From positions 1 to 25,479 of the forward strand of contig DKKR01000072.1 in the NCBI GenBank assembly GCA_002455375.1: a DNA stretch of 25,479 nt, read 5' to 3'. Below the pieces are notes generated by a model. That model saw only the letters and a list, made by a program, of their open reading frames with translations, was not told where the DNA came from and ran no database searches. Position numbers and translations under genes: made by a program. Below, piece by piece: positions 8,042 through 15,476 of this stretch (positions are counted from its first letter, which is position 1; every line of letters begins with the position of its first letter). The stretch is from Bacteroidetes bacterium UBA6661. GTDB taxonomy: Bacteria; Bacteroidota; Bacteroidia; AKYH767-A; OLB10.

Positions 8042-8402
8042 AGGAGATCATTATCAGCTTGGCCGCGAAGGCGAAAACATGGCAGTTGAATATCTGGTTG
8101 CCAATGGCTATCAGATAGTAGAACGTAACTGGCGTTTCGGAAAATTGGAGATTGATATAATAGCATCTAAAGGCAACCTGTTGTGCATTGTCGAAGTAAA
8201 GACCAGAACGGGAGATTATTTTGGAGAGCCTGAAGAAGGGGTTACCAAAGCCAAAGAACGTTTTCTGGCAACAGCTGCCGACCACTACATTATTTCAAAA
8301 AATTTAGATGTGGAGGTGCGCTACGATATTGTTTCCATTACAATTTACAATGGCCGACATGAACTGAAATTTATTGAAGATGCTTTTTATCCTTACACCT
8401 GA
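8025..8402 (+). CDS. yraN: YraN/UPF0102 family putative endonuclease
   Basis: This 125-residue single-domain protein belongs to the UPF0102 (YraN) family, which has a restriction-endonuclease-like fold and an unproven role in DNA processing. Family motifs are intact: G-REGE-A-EYL--NGY in the first helix, RNWRFGKLEIDII with Glu42 and Asp44, then CIVEVKTR with Glu57 and Lys59, forming the PD-(D/E)XK-type metal site. The ATG at 8025 overlaps the end of the creD-like gene by 17 nt, so the two are probably translationally coupled. That link is positional and need not be functional. The gene is convergent with the Crp/Fnr gene, whose stop is 1 nt away. A 6-bp inverted repeat (8393-8398 with 8415-8420) spans the junction as a weak terminator candidate. 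Confidence 0.92.
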   Translation: MEQKNKGDHYQLGREGENMAVEYLVANGYQIVERNWRFGKLEIDIIASKGNLLCIVEVKTRTGDYFGEPEEGVTKAKERFLATAADHYIISKNLDVEVRYDIVSITIYNGRHELKFIEDAFYPYT

Positions 8403-8403
8403 A

Positions 8404-9030
8404 TTATTGGAGAAGTGTAATTTTATTTCGTCCAAGCTCTACACGGCCATCAACCTCTAATTGTTTCAGCAAGCGCGAAACAACTACGCGTGCAGTACCC
8501 AACTCATTGGCTAATTGCTCATGAGTGACGGTAATGGTTTTAGACTTTGAAAGTTCGGCTTTTTTCTGAAGTAATAAAATCAATCGCTCATCAATTTTTT
8601 TAAATGCTACTGCATTCACTACCTCAAGAAGTTCTTCAAAACGTTTGTGATACAATCTGAAAATAAAGTCAAGCCAGTCGTCATGCTCGCGAATAAGTGT
8701 AATTACTTTGTCAACAGGTACGAATAAAATTTCTGTTTCATCTTCGGCAACAGCCCTTACCTTGCTTGTATCCTGATGAATGCCGCCCAAAAAAGACATG
8801 ATACAACTTTCGCCACTTTTAATATAGTAAAGTAAAATTTCTCTTCCTTCGTCATCATTACGCATCACTCTGATGGAGCCGCTAAGTACAATAGGAATAG
8901 AACGTATGTAGGCATTCTCGTTTAATATTACATCGCCAGCATTAAATTTTTTTGTTGTTCCATACGAAATCAATTTTTCGCGAAGTGCAGGTGATGATTT
9001 GAATTCAAGCGTTTCAGCAATATTATCCAT
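8404..9030 (-). CDS. Crp/Fnr family transcriptional regulator
   Basis: A 208-residue regulator with an N-terminal cyclic-nucleotide-binding-type beta barrel (about 18-115), a dimerisation helix (about 118-150) and a C-terminal winged helix (about 150-205). The recognition segment is VTHEQLANELGTARVVVSRLLKQLE. The N-terminal cysteine cluster of FNR is absent, so oxygen sensing through an Fe-S centre is unlikely, and the effector cannot be read from sequence. It lies 32 nt downstream of a small membrane protein gene on the same strand, yet a -7 box at 9035-9042 leaves only 4 nt before its ATG. It may therefore have its own leaderless transcript. It is convergent with yraN. Confidence 0.93.
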   Translation of the reverse strand: MDNIAETLEFKSSPALREKLISYGTTKKFNAGDVILNENAYIRSIPIVLSGSIRVMRNDDEGREILLYYIKSGESCIMSFLGGIHQDTSKVRAVAEDETEILFVPVDKVITLIREHDDWLDFIFRLYHKRFEELLEVVNAVAFKKIDERLILLLQKKAELSKSKTITVTHEQLANELGTARVVVSRLLKQLEVDGRVELGRNKITLLQ

Positions 9031-9034
9031 ACAG

Positions 9035-9042
9035 CAAAAGTA
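9035..9042 (-). promoter_or_regulatory. -7 box TACTTTTG immediately before crp/fnr gene
   Basis: The minus strand reads TACTTTTG, an exact TAnnTTTG match, 4 nt (CTGT) before the ATG at 9030. A TTG on the same strand (9059-9061) is 16 bp further upstream, close to the spacing expected for a -33 element. A leaderless transcript is predicted. Confidence 0.55.
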
Positions 9043-9062
9043 AGCAATGTTGTTTCAGCAAT

Positions 9063-9395
9063 TCAGCCTTCAATAAACAAGTATAACCCTATAAGTACTA
9101 CAACTACGGCCCCCGGAGTAAGTCCGTATAGTGCAATATCGAACAAAAAAGGTATTGGATTAACTATTGAAAGCAAACAGCCTATAAAGCCCATTAAAGC
9201 ACCTGCGGCCATCAGATAAATACCTTTAGTTTGTCGCTTTATACAACACAACTTTTTAAATAACTCTGACGATTTTGATTCTGCATCAGCAATGTTGTGT
9301 GATGAAAGTACCTGTTTTACCTCATCGGCAGAAGTGCAATGTGTTATGAGTCGGAGAAAATCATTATCTGTGTGAAGCGGTTGGCTACTCGTCAT
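9063..9395 (-). CDS. small two-helix membrane protein, unknown function
   Basis: A 110-residue protein with a soluble, helical N-terminal half (1-55, with two neighbouring cysteines in KKLCCIKRQ) followed by two membrane helices (about 58-80 and 86-107). It has no signal peptide and no recognised family. It precedes the Crp/Fnr gene by 32 nt on the same strand. A -7 box on the minus strand at 9443-9450 would give a leader of about 42 nt. The spacing suggests it may be co-transcribed with, or regulated alongside, the Crp/Fnr protein; this is inference from position. Confidence 0.7.
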   Translation of the reverse strand: MTSSQPLHTDNDFLRLITHCTSADEVKQVLSSHNIADAESKSSELFKKLCCIKRQTKGIYLMAAGALMGFIGCLLSIVNPIPFLFDIALYGLTPGAVVVVLIGLYLFIEG

Positions 9396-9442
9396 ATTTG
9401 TGTTAGTGTTTAATGAGGATAAATGCTATGGTAAGGGAAAAT

Positions 9443-9450
9443 CAAAAATA
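9443..9450 (-). promoter_or_regulatory. -7 box TATTTTTG for 110-residue membrane protein
   Basis: An exact TAnnTTTG match on the minus strand, 47 bp upstream of the ATG at 9395. Likely promoter for the small membrane protein and possibly the downstream Crp/Fnr gene. Confidence 0.4.
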
Positions 9451-9494
9451 ATTAAAATAAGTCAAAAAAGTGCAGTTAGTTTCAAAAAAAGTCT

Positions 9495-9502
9495 TTACTT
9501 TG
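9495..9502 (+). promoter_or_regulatory. variant -7 box TTACTTTG
   Basis: A TA-n-TTTG variant 24 bp before the ATG of the DNRLRE/T9SS gene. It lies within the upstream extension of that frame, favouring the ATG at 9527. Confidence 0.35.
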
Positions 9503-9526
9503 TTACCAATTATAAAAACCATTATT

Positions 9527-10468
9527 ATGAAAAGAACAATTACCCCACTTGTTGGACTTTGCCTTATGGCAGCAACATCATTTGCACAAACAACCATTGT
9601 ATTACAACCCGGACCTGCCGATGGCAAGGATGCAGAAATATTTAGTTGTGTTAGTTGCGGATATGCCGGCAATAACTATGGTACAAAACGCGACCTGAAT
9701 GCTATTGCCTGGACAAAAAATGGCAACAACTCCAATGTGCGTTCACTTATTCAGTTTGATTTGAGTGCCATTCCTGCCAATGCATTTATCAATAGTGCAA
9801 CACTATCGCTCTATTTTAATCCAACCTCAGAAGAAGGCAAACACTATTGTTTCCCACATAGCAATTCAAGTTATTTAGAACGCATCACTTCCAACTGGAG
9901 CGAAACAACTGTGACATGGAACAATCAGCCAACAACAACAACACAAAACAGAGTTTCGTTAGGAGGTACCACATCTTCAACACAAAGTTTTACAAATATT
10001 AATGTAAAGCAACTTATTATTGATTCAAGAAACAATCCTTCAACAAGTTTTGGATTTATGCTTAGACTGCAGCAAGAACATAAATTTAAAAAATTAATTT
10101 TTGCATCGAGTGATAATGCTACGGCAGCCATCAGGCCAAAACTAACTATTACTTACACTTTGCCTGCACCGGTAAATGACGGTCATCCTATGGCTCGCTT
10201 GGATGGAGGACAAACTTTTGCATCAATAAGTATATTTCCAAATCCTGTTTCAGGAACAGCTACCATTCAACTTCCTGACAATACCGAAAACGGTGCTGTT
10301 AAAGTTGAGGTCTTCAACATGCTTGGTAAACTTTGTAACAGAATGGTAACTTATGTTAATACAGACAGAATTGTAAATTTTGATGCAACGACACTGCAAC
10401 AAGGCGTTTATGTTGTGAAAGTTTTTTGCAATGAAAAAGTTTATACGCAACGCATAGTAGTAAAATAA
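9527..10468 (+). CDS. exported DNRLRE-domain protein with T9SS type A sorting tail
   Basis: A 313-residue secreted protein. A signal peptide (about 1-20, ending TSFAQT) leads into a DNRLRE/CBM96-like beta-sandwich (about 22-205). This domain has the family pattern of a NYGT motif, RSLIQFDLSAIP, ATLSLYF, WSETTVTWNNQP and an ending PKLTITY. A linker and a type A sorting domain (about 235-313) follow, with ISIFPNPVSGTATIQL, VEVFNMLGK, LQQGVYVVKV and a basic end. DNRLRE modules often bind or decorate polysaccharide; no catalytic domain is attached here. Export is predicted by Sec and then the type IX system to the cell surface. The frame could start at 9470, but ATG 9527 gives a proper signal peptide. 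It is monocistronic. Confidence 0.88.
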   Translation: MKRTITPLVGLCLMAATSFAQTTIVLQPGPADGKDAEIFSCVSCGYAGNNYGTKRDLNAIAWTKNGNNSNVRSLIQFDLSAIPANAFINSATLSLYFNPTSEEGKHYCFPHSNSSYLERITSNWSETTVTWNNQPTTTTQNRVSLGGTTSSTQSFTNINVKQLIIDSRNNPSTSFGFMLRLQQEHKFKKLIFASSDNATAAIRPKLTITYTLPAPVNDGHPMARLDGGQTFASISIFPNPVSGTATIQLPDNTENGAVKVEVFNMLGKLCNRMVTYVNTDRIVNFDATTLQQGVYVVKVFCNEKVYTQRIVVK

Positions 10469-10601
10469 TTCTCTGATTTTTCCCGGCAGATCTAATTTTA
10501 TTAAAATATCAGTAGTTTTAACTGCAGAGGGTTATACAATTTGTTGGAGATGAAATCTAAATAAATCATTTTCATCCTTCCAAACATAGGCTGTTTTTTC
10601 G

Positions 10602-10609
10602 TTTCTTTG
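10602..10609 (+). promoter_or_regulatory. possible -7 box TTTCTTTG upstream of scpA
   Basis: A one-mismatch version of TAnnTTTG, 29 bp before the scpA ATG, in the 170-bp gap 10469-10638. Otherwise nothing clear is seen in that gap: no hairpin terminator for the preceding gene and no open frame. Confidence 0.25.
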
Positions 10610-10638
10610 ACAAGAGAAAAAACCAGACATTTCTATCT

Positions 10639-11418
10639 ATGTCATCAGAAAATTTTGAAGTTAAGTTACCAGCCTTTGAAGGGCCATTTGATTTGTTGTT
10701 GTTTTTTATTGAACGCGATGAGTTGGATATACACAACATACCCATTTCTAAAATTACCGAAGATTTTCTGAACTATATTCATAACCTGAATGCATTAAAC
10801 ATTGAGGTAGCTGCAGAGTTTATTTTAGTTGCCAGCACGTTAATGCGCATAAAGGCAAAACTTTTATTGCCTCGTCCACAGGTTGATGAACAAGGTAATG
10901 AAATTGACCCTCGACATGATTTGGTGCAACAGTTGCTCGAGTATAAAAAGTACAAAGCCGCAGCAGAAGAATTCCGTTTTATGGAAGAAGAGCGTGCCAT
11001 GAAGTTTGTGCGTGGTAATCTGGCTAAGGAGGCCGCAAAGATTGCAGTAGTTGCAGACAGTAGTGGCTTTAGCAGTGAATTGCATCAGCTAACAATGTAT
11101 AAACTTATTGCAGCCTATCAGCGTGTGTTGCAAAGATTCGAACTCTCACAACTCGACCTGAGGCATACTGTTGTGCAATATCCTTTTACATTAGAATCGG
11201 AAAAAGAAGGCATCATAAGGAAAATCAGCACTAAAGCTAGTGTAAGTTTTGAAGAACTGTTTGAGAGTTGTACCAGCAAGATACATGCAGTTTTTATTTT
11301 TCTTGCCTTACTCGATTTGCTGCAGATACATGAAGTAAGTATCAAAGTTGGTGAAGGATTCAACAATTTTATACTGCAGAAACCACAGGATTTGTTTACG
11401 CATGCAGATAGAGAGTAA
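10639..11418 (+). CDS. scpA: segregation and condensation protein A (kleisin)
   Basis: ScpA is the kleisin subunit that links SMC heads and, with ScpB, drives chromosome condensation and segregation. The 259 residues begin with the diagnostic N-terminus FEVKLPAFEGPFDLLLFFIERDELDIHNIPISKITEDFLNYI. The AAEFILVASTLMRIKAKLLLP motif follows (about 58-78), then a charged linker and a C-terminal winged-helix region ending in LLDLLQIHEVSI. Length is normal. Its partner scpB is not adjacent. The last 17 nt overlap the next gene, suggesting translational coupling with an unrelated membrane protein. Confidence 0.95.
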   Translation: MSSENFEVKLPAFEGPFDLLLFFIERDELDIHNIPISKITEDFLNYIHNLNALNIEVAAEFILVASTLMRIKAKLLLPRPQVDEQGNEIDPRHDLVQQLLEYKKYKAAAEEFRFMEEERAMKFVRGNLAKEAAKIAVVADSSGFSSELHQLTMYKLIAAYQRVLQRFELSQLDLRHTVVQYPFTLESEKEGIIRKISTKASVSFEELFESCTSKIHAVFIFLALLDLLQIHEVSIKVGEGFNNFILQKPQDLFTHADRE

Positions 11419-12463
11419 AGATGTCCTGCGCAGGCTGAATCCGACAAAAATAGTTTGGCCAATGCTCATTGGTCTGTCAGTGGCAGGTTGGTTGTTTTAT
11501 GATAATTACGACAGCAAAGTTTTTTCGCAGATAGACTGGACATGGCATAGCACCTTCTGGATGATTCTTGCAGGTTTCTCTGTATTTGTGCGCGATTTGG
11601 CGTATATGATTCGCATCCGAGTGCTTACAGATAATGAACTCACCTGGTACAGAAGTTTTATAGTAATCATGTTATGGGAATTTTCTTCTGCATTAGCACC
11701 GGGGATTATCGGTGGCGGATTTCTATTTGCCATTTTTATTCTTAACCGTGAAGGGATAAACCTCGGCAAGAGTATTACCACCATAACCTTTACCTCTTTT
11801 CTTGATGGTGTTTTCTTAGCTGTAATGGCACCGGTAGTTTATTTGTTGGTAGGCAAGGAAGCTTTGTTTTCGGGAGTAAATGTGGGTCAAACATCATTGG
11901 GCACAAGCATTTTTTATTCATTCTGGGTAGTATATTTTATCATTCTTGCCTATAAACTTTTTATCGCTTATGCACTTTTTGTAAACCCCTATCTGATCAA
12001 AAAAATACTTACGGGCATCTGTTCTTTTCCAGTCTTGAAAAGATTTAGAAAGGGTGCCGTTGAAACAGGCGATCAGCTTATCATTGCATCAAACGGATTG
12101 AAAGATAAAAACCTGAAATACTGGATGCTTTCATTACTGGCAACATTTGCTTCGTGGACTGCAAGATACTCTATTGTCAATTGTCTGATTCATGCATTTC
12201 ATGGGCAGACAGCATTGTCTGATTTGATTGTTTATGGTAAGCAGGTTATTATGGGAATCATTATTTTACTAAGCCCTACTCCTGGCGGTAGTGGCATTGC
12301 CGAACTGATGTTTACCGATTTTCTGGGTGAATTTATTCACAAAGGATTGGCCCCTACATTAGGAATTTTATGGCGGTTGATAAGTTATTATCCTTACCTT
12401 ATTGTAGGTGCATTAATTTTGCCCCGTTGGATAAGAGAGCGGATTGTAAAAAAAATATTTTAA
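11402..12463 (+). CDS. flippase-like/LPG-synthase TM-domain protein (YbhN/AglD-type, UPF0104)
   Basis: A 353-residue integral membrane protein with about eight hydrophobic helices. It shows the UPF0104/AglD-like hallmark SPTPGGSGIAE (around 291-301) ahead of the final helices, and EFSSALAPGIIGGG in the first half. The domain corresponds to the membrane part of lysylphosphatidylglycerol synthase (MprF) without the catalytic C-terminal domain. Stand-alone members are often assigned a lipid or glycolipid translocation role, not proven for this type. The frame is open from 11348, but ATG 11402 overlaps scpA by 17 nt and avoids reading 70 nt inside it. It is followed after 4 nt by a small membrane protein gene. 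Confidence 0.85.
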   Translation: MQIESKDVLRRLNPTKIVWPMLIGLSVAGWLFYDNYDSKVFSQIDWTWHSTFWMILAGFSVFVRDLAYMIRIRVLTDNELTWYRSFIVIMLWEFSSALAPGIIGGGFLFAIFILNREGINLGKSITTITFTSFLDGVFLAVMAPVVYLLVGKEALFSGVNVGQTSLGTSIFYSFWVVYFIILAYKLFIAYALFVNPYLIKKILTGICSFPVLKRFRKGAVETGDQLIIASNGLKDKNLKYWMLSLLATFASWTARYSIVNCLIHAFHGQTALSDLIVYGKQVIMGIIILLSPTPGGSGIAELMFTDFLGEFIHKGLAPTLGILWRLISYYPYLIVGALILPRWIRERIVKKIF

Positions 12464-12467
12464 GGTT

Positions 12468-12680
12468 ATGAGTAATAAACGAAGAATTTTTCTGATTGTC
12501 ATTTCAATTACTATTGGCATGGGTCTATCTGTCATTATTTTTTTAATGAAAAACAAAGGGAAAGCCTTAAGCGAAATGGATTATCTTTGGTTAGGAACCA
12601 ATCTGTTTTTCTCATTGCTGATTGTTGGCGGCATAGGTCTTTATTTTATGAAAAAGAAAGACAATGATCTGAGGAAGTAA
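12468..12680 (+). CDS. small two-TM membrane protein
   Basis: A 70-residue protein with a basic N-terminus (MSNKRRIF) and two membrane helices (about 7-26 and 41-62) separated by a short polar loop, ending in a highly charged tail KKKDNDLRK. No family is recognised. Its start lies 4 nt after the stop of the YbhN/AglD-type gene, so the two are likely co-translated. It may be an accessory subunit of that membrane protein, but only position supports this. Confidence 0.7.
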   Translation: MSNKRRIFLIVISITIGMGLSVIIFLMKNKGKALSEMDYLWLGTNLFFSLLIVGGIGLYFMKKKDNDLRK

Positions 12681-12715
12681 AAATATTTTATACAAGCAAT
12701 TTAAAAATACAAACA

Positions 12716-13507
12716 ATGAAAAAACAAACTTTAGTAGTAGCAGCAACCCTAATTTTTAGCTTGATGACATTTGCGGTGTATGCACACAATGAAGGCAAAC
12801 AGATAACTTACCAATCGGGCAACACCAATTGCAAAGGCTATGTTGCCTATAATGCACATATTCCAAAAATGCCTGTTGTGTTGGTTATACCTGAATGGTG
12901 GGGTTGTAATGAATATGCTAAAATGCGTGCCGACATGCTTGCCTCTATGGGATATTTTGCTTTTGCTGTTGATATGTATGGTGATGGTTATATTGCACCA
13001 ACCCCAAAAGAAGCAGGCGAAAGAGCCTCAAAATTTTATACTGATAATGCTTTGGCAATGCAGCGCATTGACGCTGCTATTCAAAAGCTAAAAGATTTTC
13101 CTATGGCCGATGTTGAGAATATGGCCATCATAGGATATTGTTTTGGAGGCAGTATGGCACTAAATGCAGCACGTGCTAATTTACCGGTAAAGGCTGTTGT
13201 GAGTTTTCATGGCGGATTAAAGGGCATTGCCAATCCGGCAGAGATAAAACCAAAAATATTAATTTGTCATGGTGGCAACGACAATTTTGTACCAGCAGAT
13301 GAAGTGACTGCTTTTAAATCAGAGATGGATAAAGTAAAAGTAAGTTACAGATTTATTGACTACCCGGGTGCAACACATGCATTCACCAATCCTGAAGCCA
13401 CTGCCGTTGGAAAAAAGTTTGATATGCCAATTAGTTATAATGCCGAAGCTGATAAAAAATCATGGATGGACATGAAGGCTTTTCTTGCTGAGTATCTGAA
13501 AAAATAA
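12716..13507 (+). CDS. exported dienelactone hydrolase family protein
   Basis: A 263-residue alpha/beta hydrolase of the dienelactone hydrolase family with a cleavable signal peptide (about 1-23, ending VYAHNEG), so it should act in the periplasm. The nucleophile is Cys142 in GYCFGG, the acid Asp189 in CHGGNDNFVP and the base His221 in PGATHAFTNP. Glu60 in IPEWWGCNEY matches the conserved glutamate that activates the cysteine in this family. Substrate is unknown: no aromatic degradation genes are nearby, and export makes a role in chlorocatechol breakdown unlikely. It is 35 nt downstream of the two-TM gene and may be the end of the scpA transcript. It is convergent with the methyltransferase, with stops 1 nt apart. 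Confidence 0.9.
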   Translation: MKKQTLVVAATLIFSLMTFAVYAHNEGKQITYQSGNTNCKGYVAYNAHIPKMPVVLVIPEWWGCNEYAKMRADMLASMGYFAFAVDMYGDGYIAPTPKEAGERASKFYTDNALAMQRIDAAIQKLKDFPMADVENMAIIGYCFGGSMALNAARANLPVKAVVSFHGGLKGIANPAEIKPKILICHGGNDNFVPADEVTAFKSEMDKVKVSYRFIDYPGATHAFTNPEATAVGKKFDMPISYNAEADKKSWMDMKAFLAEYLKK

Positions 13508-13508
13508 A

Positions 13509-14297
13509 TTATTGCTTTAAGGCACGTATTGCATATACAAGAGGCAATTTCTTTTCCATGCCTTTTATCATAAAACGATTTTCACTCACCTCAACCATAT
13601 TGTTCAGGCAGTTGTAGGGAGAATAATCAAACTCATTAAAAGAATCTATTCTTAACCGGCTGTTTAATAAACTATTTATTACTTCACTCAGGCTGTGATT
13701 CCAGGTAACTGATGTGGTTGTGATATTTGCATCTTTATCTGCATAGGTTCCTTCATCAGTTTCTATTATGGGTTCACTTTTAAAATAACTGTACTGCACA
13801 TATTTAAAATCATTGTCAAACATCCAAACAGCAGGATGAAATTCTGCTATGACAAAAACACCTTCTGGTTTAAGAAACGATGAAATAAGGCTAGCCCATT
13901 TTTGCATATCGGGCAACCATCCAATTACTCCATAAGAGGTAAAAACAATGTCAAATTTTTGATCTAAAACATTATTTAAACTATACACATCGCTGCAGAT
14001 AAACTTACAATCTGTTCCTGATTTTTTATTTAGCTCTATTGCTGTTTCAATAGCTTTTTCAGAAAAATCAACAGCAGTAACCTGTGCACCCAAACGTGCT
14101 AAAGAAATGCTATCCTGTCCGAAATGACATTGCAGATGCAGAATGGTTTTGCCTTTAACATCACAAAGCAGATTGAGCTCAATTTCATTCAAAGAATTTT
14201 TGCCTTTGAGAAATGTCTCATTGTCATAAAATGCAGAATCTACATGTACAACTGTGCGTTCATTCCAGAGTTTTTTGTTTAAATCTAAATAATCCAT
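13509..14297 (-). CDS. class I SAM-dependent methyltransferase
   Basis: A 262-residue cytosolic protein of the methyltransferase 11/25 type. SAM-binding motif I is TILHLQCHFGQDSISLARLG (51-70), the ribose-binding acid is Asp77 in VTAVDFS, and a motif II-like FDIVFTSYGVIGWL follows. The second half (from about 165) has the WNHSLSEV and INSLLNSRLRIDSFNEFDYSPYN segments seen in small-molecule methyltransferases of this group. Substrate unknown. The frame extends to 14342, but the ATG at 14297 gives the usual MDYLDLNKKLWNE opening and leaves the divergent promoter free. It is divergent from the receiver-Crp regulator, and regulation by that protein is possible but unproven. Confidence 0.85.
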   Translation of the reverse strand: MDYLDLNKKLWNERTVVHVDSAFYDNETFLKGKNSLNEIELNLLCDVKGKTILHLQCHFGQDSISLARLGAQVTAVDFSEKAIETAIELNKKSGTDCKFICSDVYSLNNVLDQKFDIVFTSYGVIGWLPDMQKWASLISSFLKPEGVFVIAEFHPAVWMFDNDFKYVQYSYFKSEPIIETDEGTYADKDANITTTSVTWNHSLSEVINSLLNSRLRIDSFNEFDYSPYNCLNNMVEVSENRFMIKGMEKKLPLVYAIRALKQ

Positions 14298-14349
14298 AAT
14301 GTAAAAATAGTAGTTCGGCACAAATACCGGAATATTGTCCAATACATCT

Positions 14350-14357
14350 TATCTTTG
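14350..14357 (+). promoter_or_regulatory. -7 box TATCTTTG for receiver-Crp regulator
   Basis: An exact TAnnTTTG match, 25 bp before the ATG at 14383, giving a leader of roughly 20 nt. It lies inside the upstream TTG-started extension of the frame, which favours the ATG. Confidence 0.55.
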
Positions 14358-14382
14358 TTCAGTAAATTTATCAGAAGGGATT

Positions 14383-15441
14383 ATGTCGCACATTCTACTC
14401 ATTGAGGATAATAAAGAAGTAAGAGAAAACACAGCAGAGATTCTTGAACTTGCAGGCTACACAGTTACTACTGCCAACGATGGCAAAAAAGGTATTGAAG
14501 CAGTTCATAAAAACAGACCTGCATTAATTATTTGTGACATTATGATGCCTGTATTAGATGGATACGGTGTGCTGCATTTGCTAGGTAAAAATCCTGAGAC
14601 ATCAACTATTCCATTTATTTTTCTGACAGCAAAAACAGAGCGTGGCGATTTCAGAAAAGGGATGGAAATGGGTGCTGACGATTACATTACAAAGCCATTC
14701 GATAAACTCGAACTGCTTAATGCAATTGAAAGTCGTCTGAAAAAAGTAGAAGCATTAAAGAAAGAATATTCAAAAGATCTTGAAGGGCTGACTAATTTTA
14801 TTGGTGAAGTTGGTGGTAAAGACCACATGCAGGCATTTATTGAAAACAGAAAAATCAGAACCTACAAGAAGAAAGAAAATATTTATAAAGAGGGCGATTA
14901 TCCGCGTGGCATGTATTACATCAACCATGGAAAAGTAAAACTTTATAAAAGCCATGCTTATGGAAAAGAGTTAATCACTAACCTGCTTAAAGAAGGTGAT
15001 TTTTTTGGTTACACTTCTCTCATCGAAGAAGGCGATTATGTGGAAAGCGCACAAACACTTGAAGATACAGAAGTGGTATTTATCCCAAAGGAAGATTTCC
15101 TGAATCTTCTTTTTTCAAATCGTGAAATAGCAAAACGATTCCTGCTGATATTAAACAAAAAGTTCAACGAGCAACAGGATTACCTGATAGAATTGGCATA
15201 TAGTTCTGTGAGAAAGCGTGTTGCAGAAGCATTGATTTTACTTTCCGATAAATACAAAGCCAATCGCGATGAACGTTTCAGCATGTCTATTTCCAGAGAA
15301 GATTTAGCCAACATTGTTGGTACTGCAACAGAATCACTCATCAGAACACTAAGTGATTTTAAAGAAGAAAAACTCATTGAGGTGAAAGACGGTAAGATTG
15401 TCTTAATTAATGAGAATAAATTAAAGGAGTTAAAGAATTAA
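14383..15441 (+). CDS. response regulator with fused Crp/Fnr DNA-binding module
   Basis: A 352-residue protein with two signalling modules in one chain. Residues 1-120 are a receiver domain with acidic pocket Glu8/Asp9, phospho-acceptor Asp52 in LIICDIMMPVLDG, Thr82 and Lys104 in DDYITKPF. After a helical linker (about 120-150) comes a cNMP-binding-type beta barrel (about 160-270: KKKENIYKEGDYPRGMYYINHGKVKLYK), a dimer helix and a Crp-type winged helix (about 285-345: SISREDLANIVGTATESLIRTLSDFKEE). It could integrate phosphorylation with a small-molecule signal. No sensor kinase is adjacent, so it is an orphan regulator. It has its own -7 box at 14350-14357. Confidence 0.92.
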   Translation: MSHILLIEDNKEVRENTAEILELAGYTVTTANDGKKGIEAVHKNRPALIICDIMMPVLDGYGVLHLLGKNPETSTIPFIFLTAKTERGDFRKGMEMGADDYITKPFDKLELLNAIESRLKKVEALKKEYSKDLEGLTNFIGEVGGKDHMQAFIENRKIRTYKKKENIYKEGDYPRGMYYINHGKVKLYKSHAYGKELITNLLKEGDFFGYTSLIEEGDYVESAQTLEDTEVVFIPKEDFLNLLFSNREIAKRFLLILNKKFNEQQDYLIELAYSSVRKRVAEALILLSDKYKANRDERFSMSISREDLANIVGTATESLIRTLSDFKEEKLIEVKDGKIVLINENKLKELKN

Positions 15442-15476
15442 GCATTGACCATTCAGTCAACACCTGATTCTGTTTT

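Noticed and set aside
8393..8420. TTACAC/GTGTAA inverted repeat as terminator for yraN and the Crp/Fnr gene
   Set aside because: A 6-bp AT-rich stem with a 16-nt loop is too weak to call; noted only in the yraN entry.
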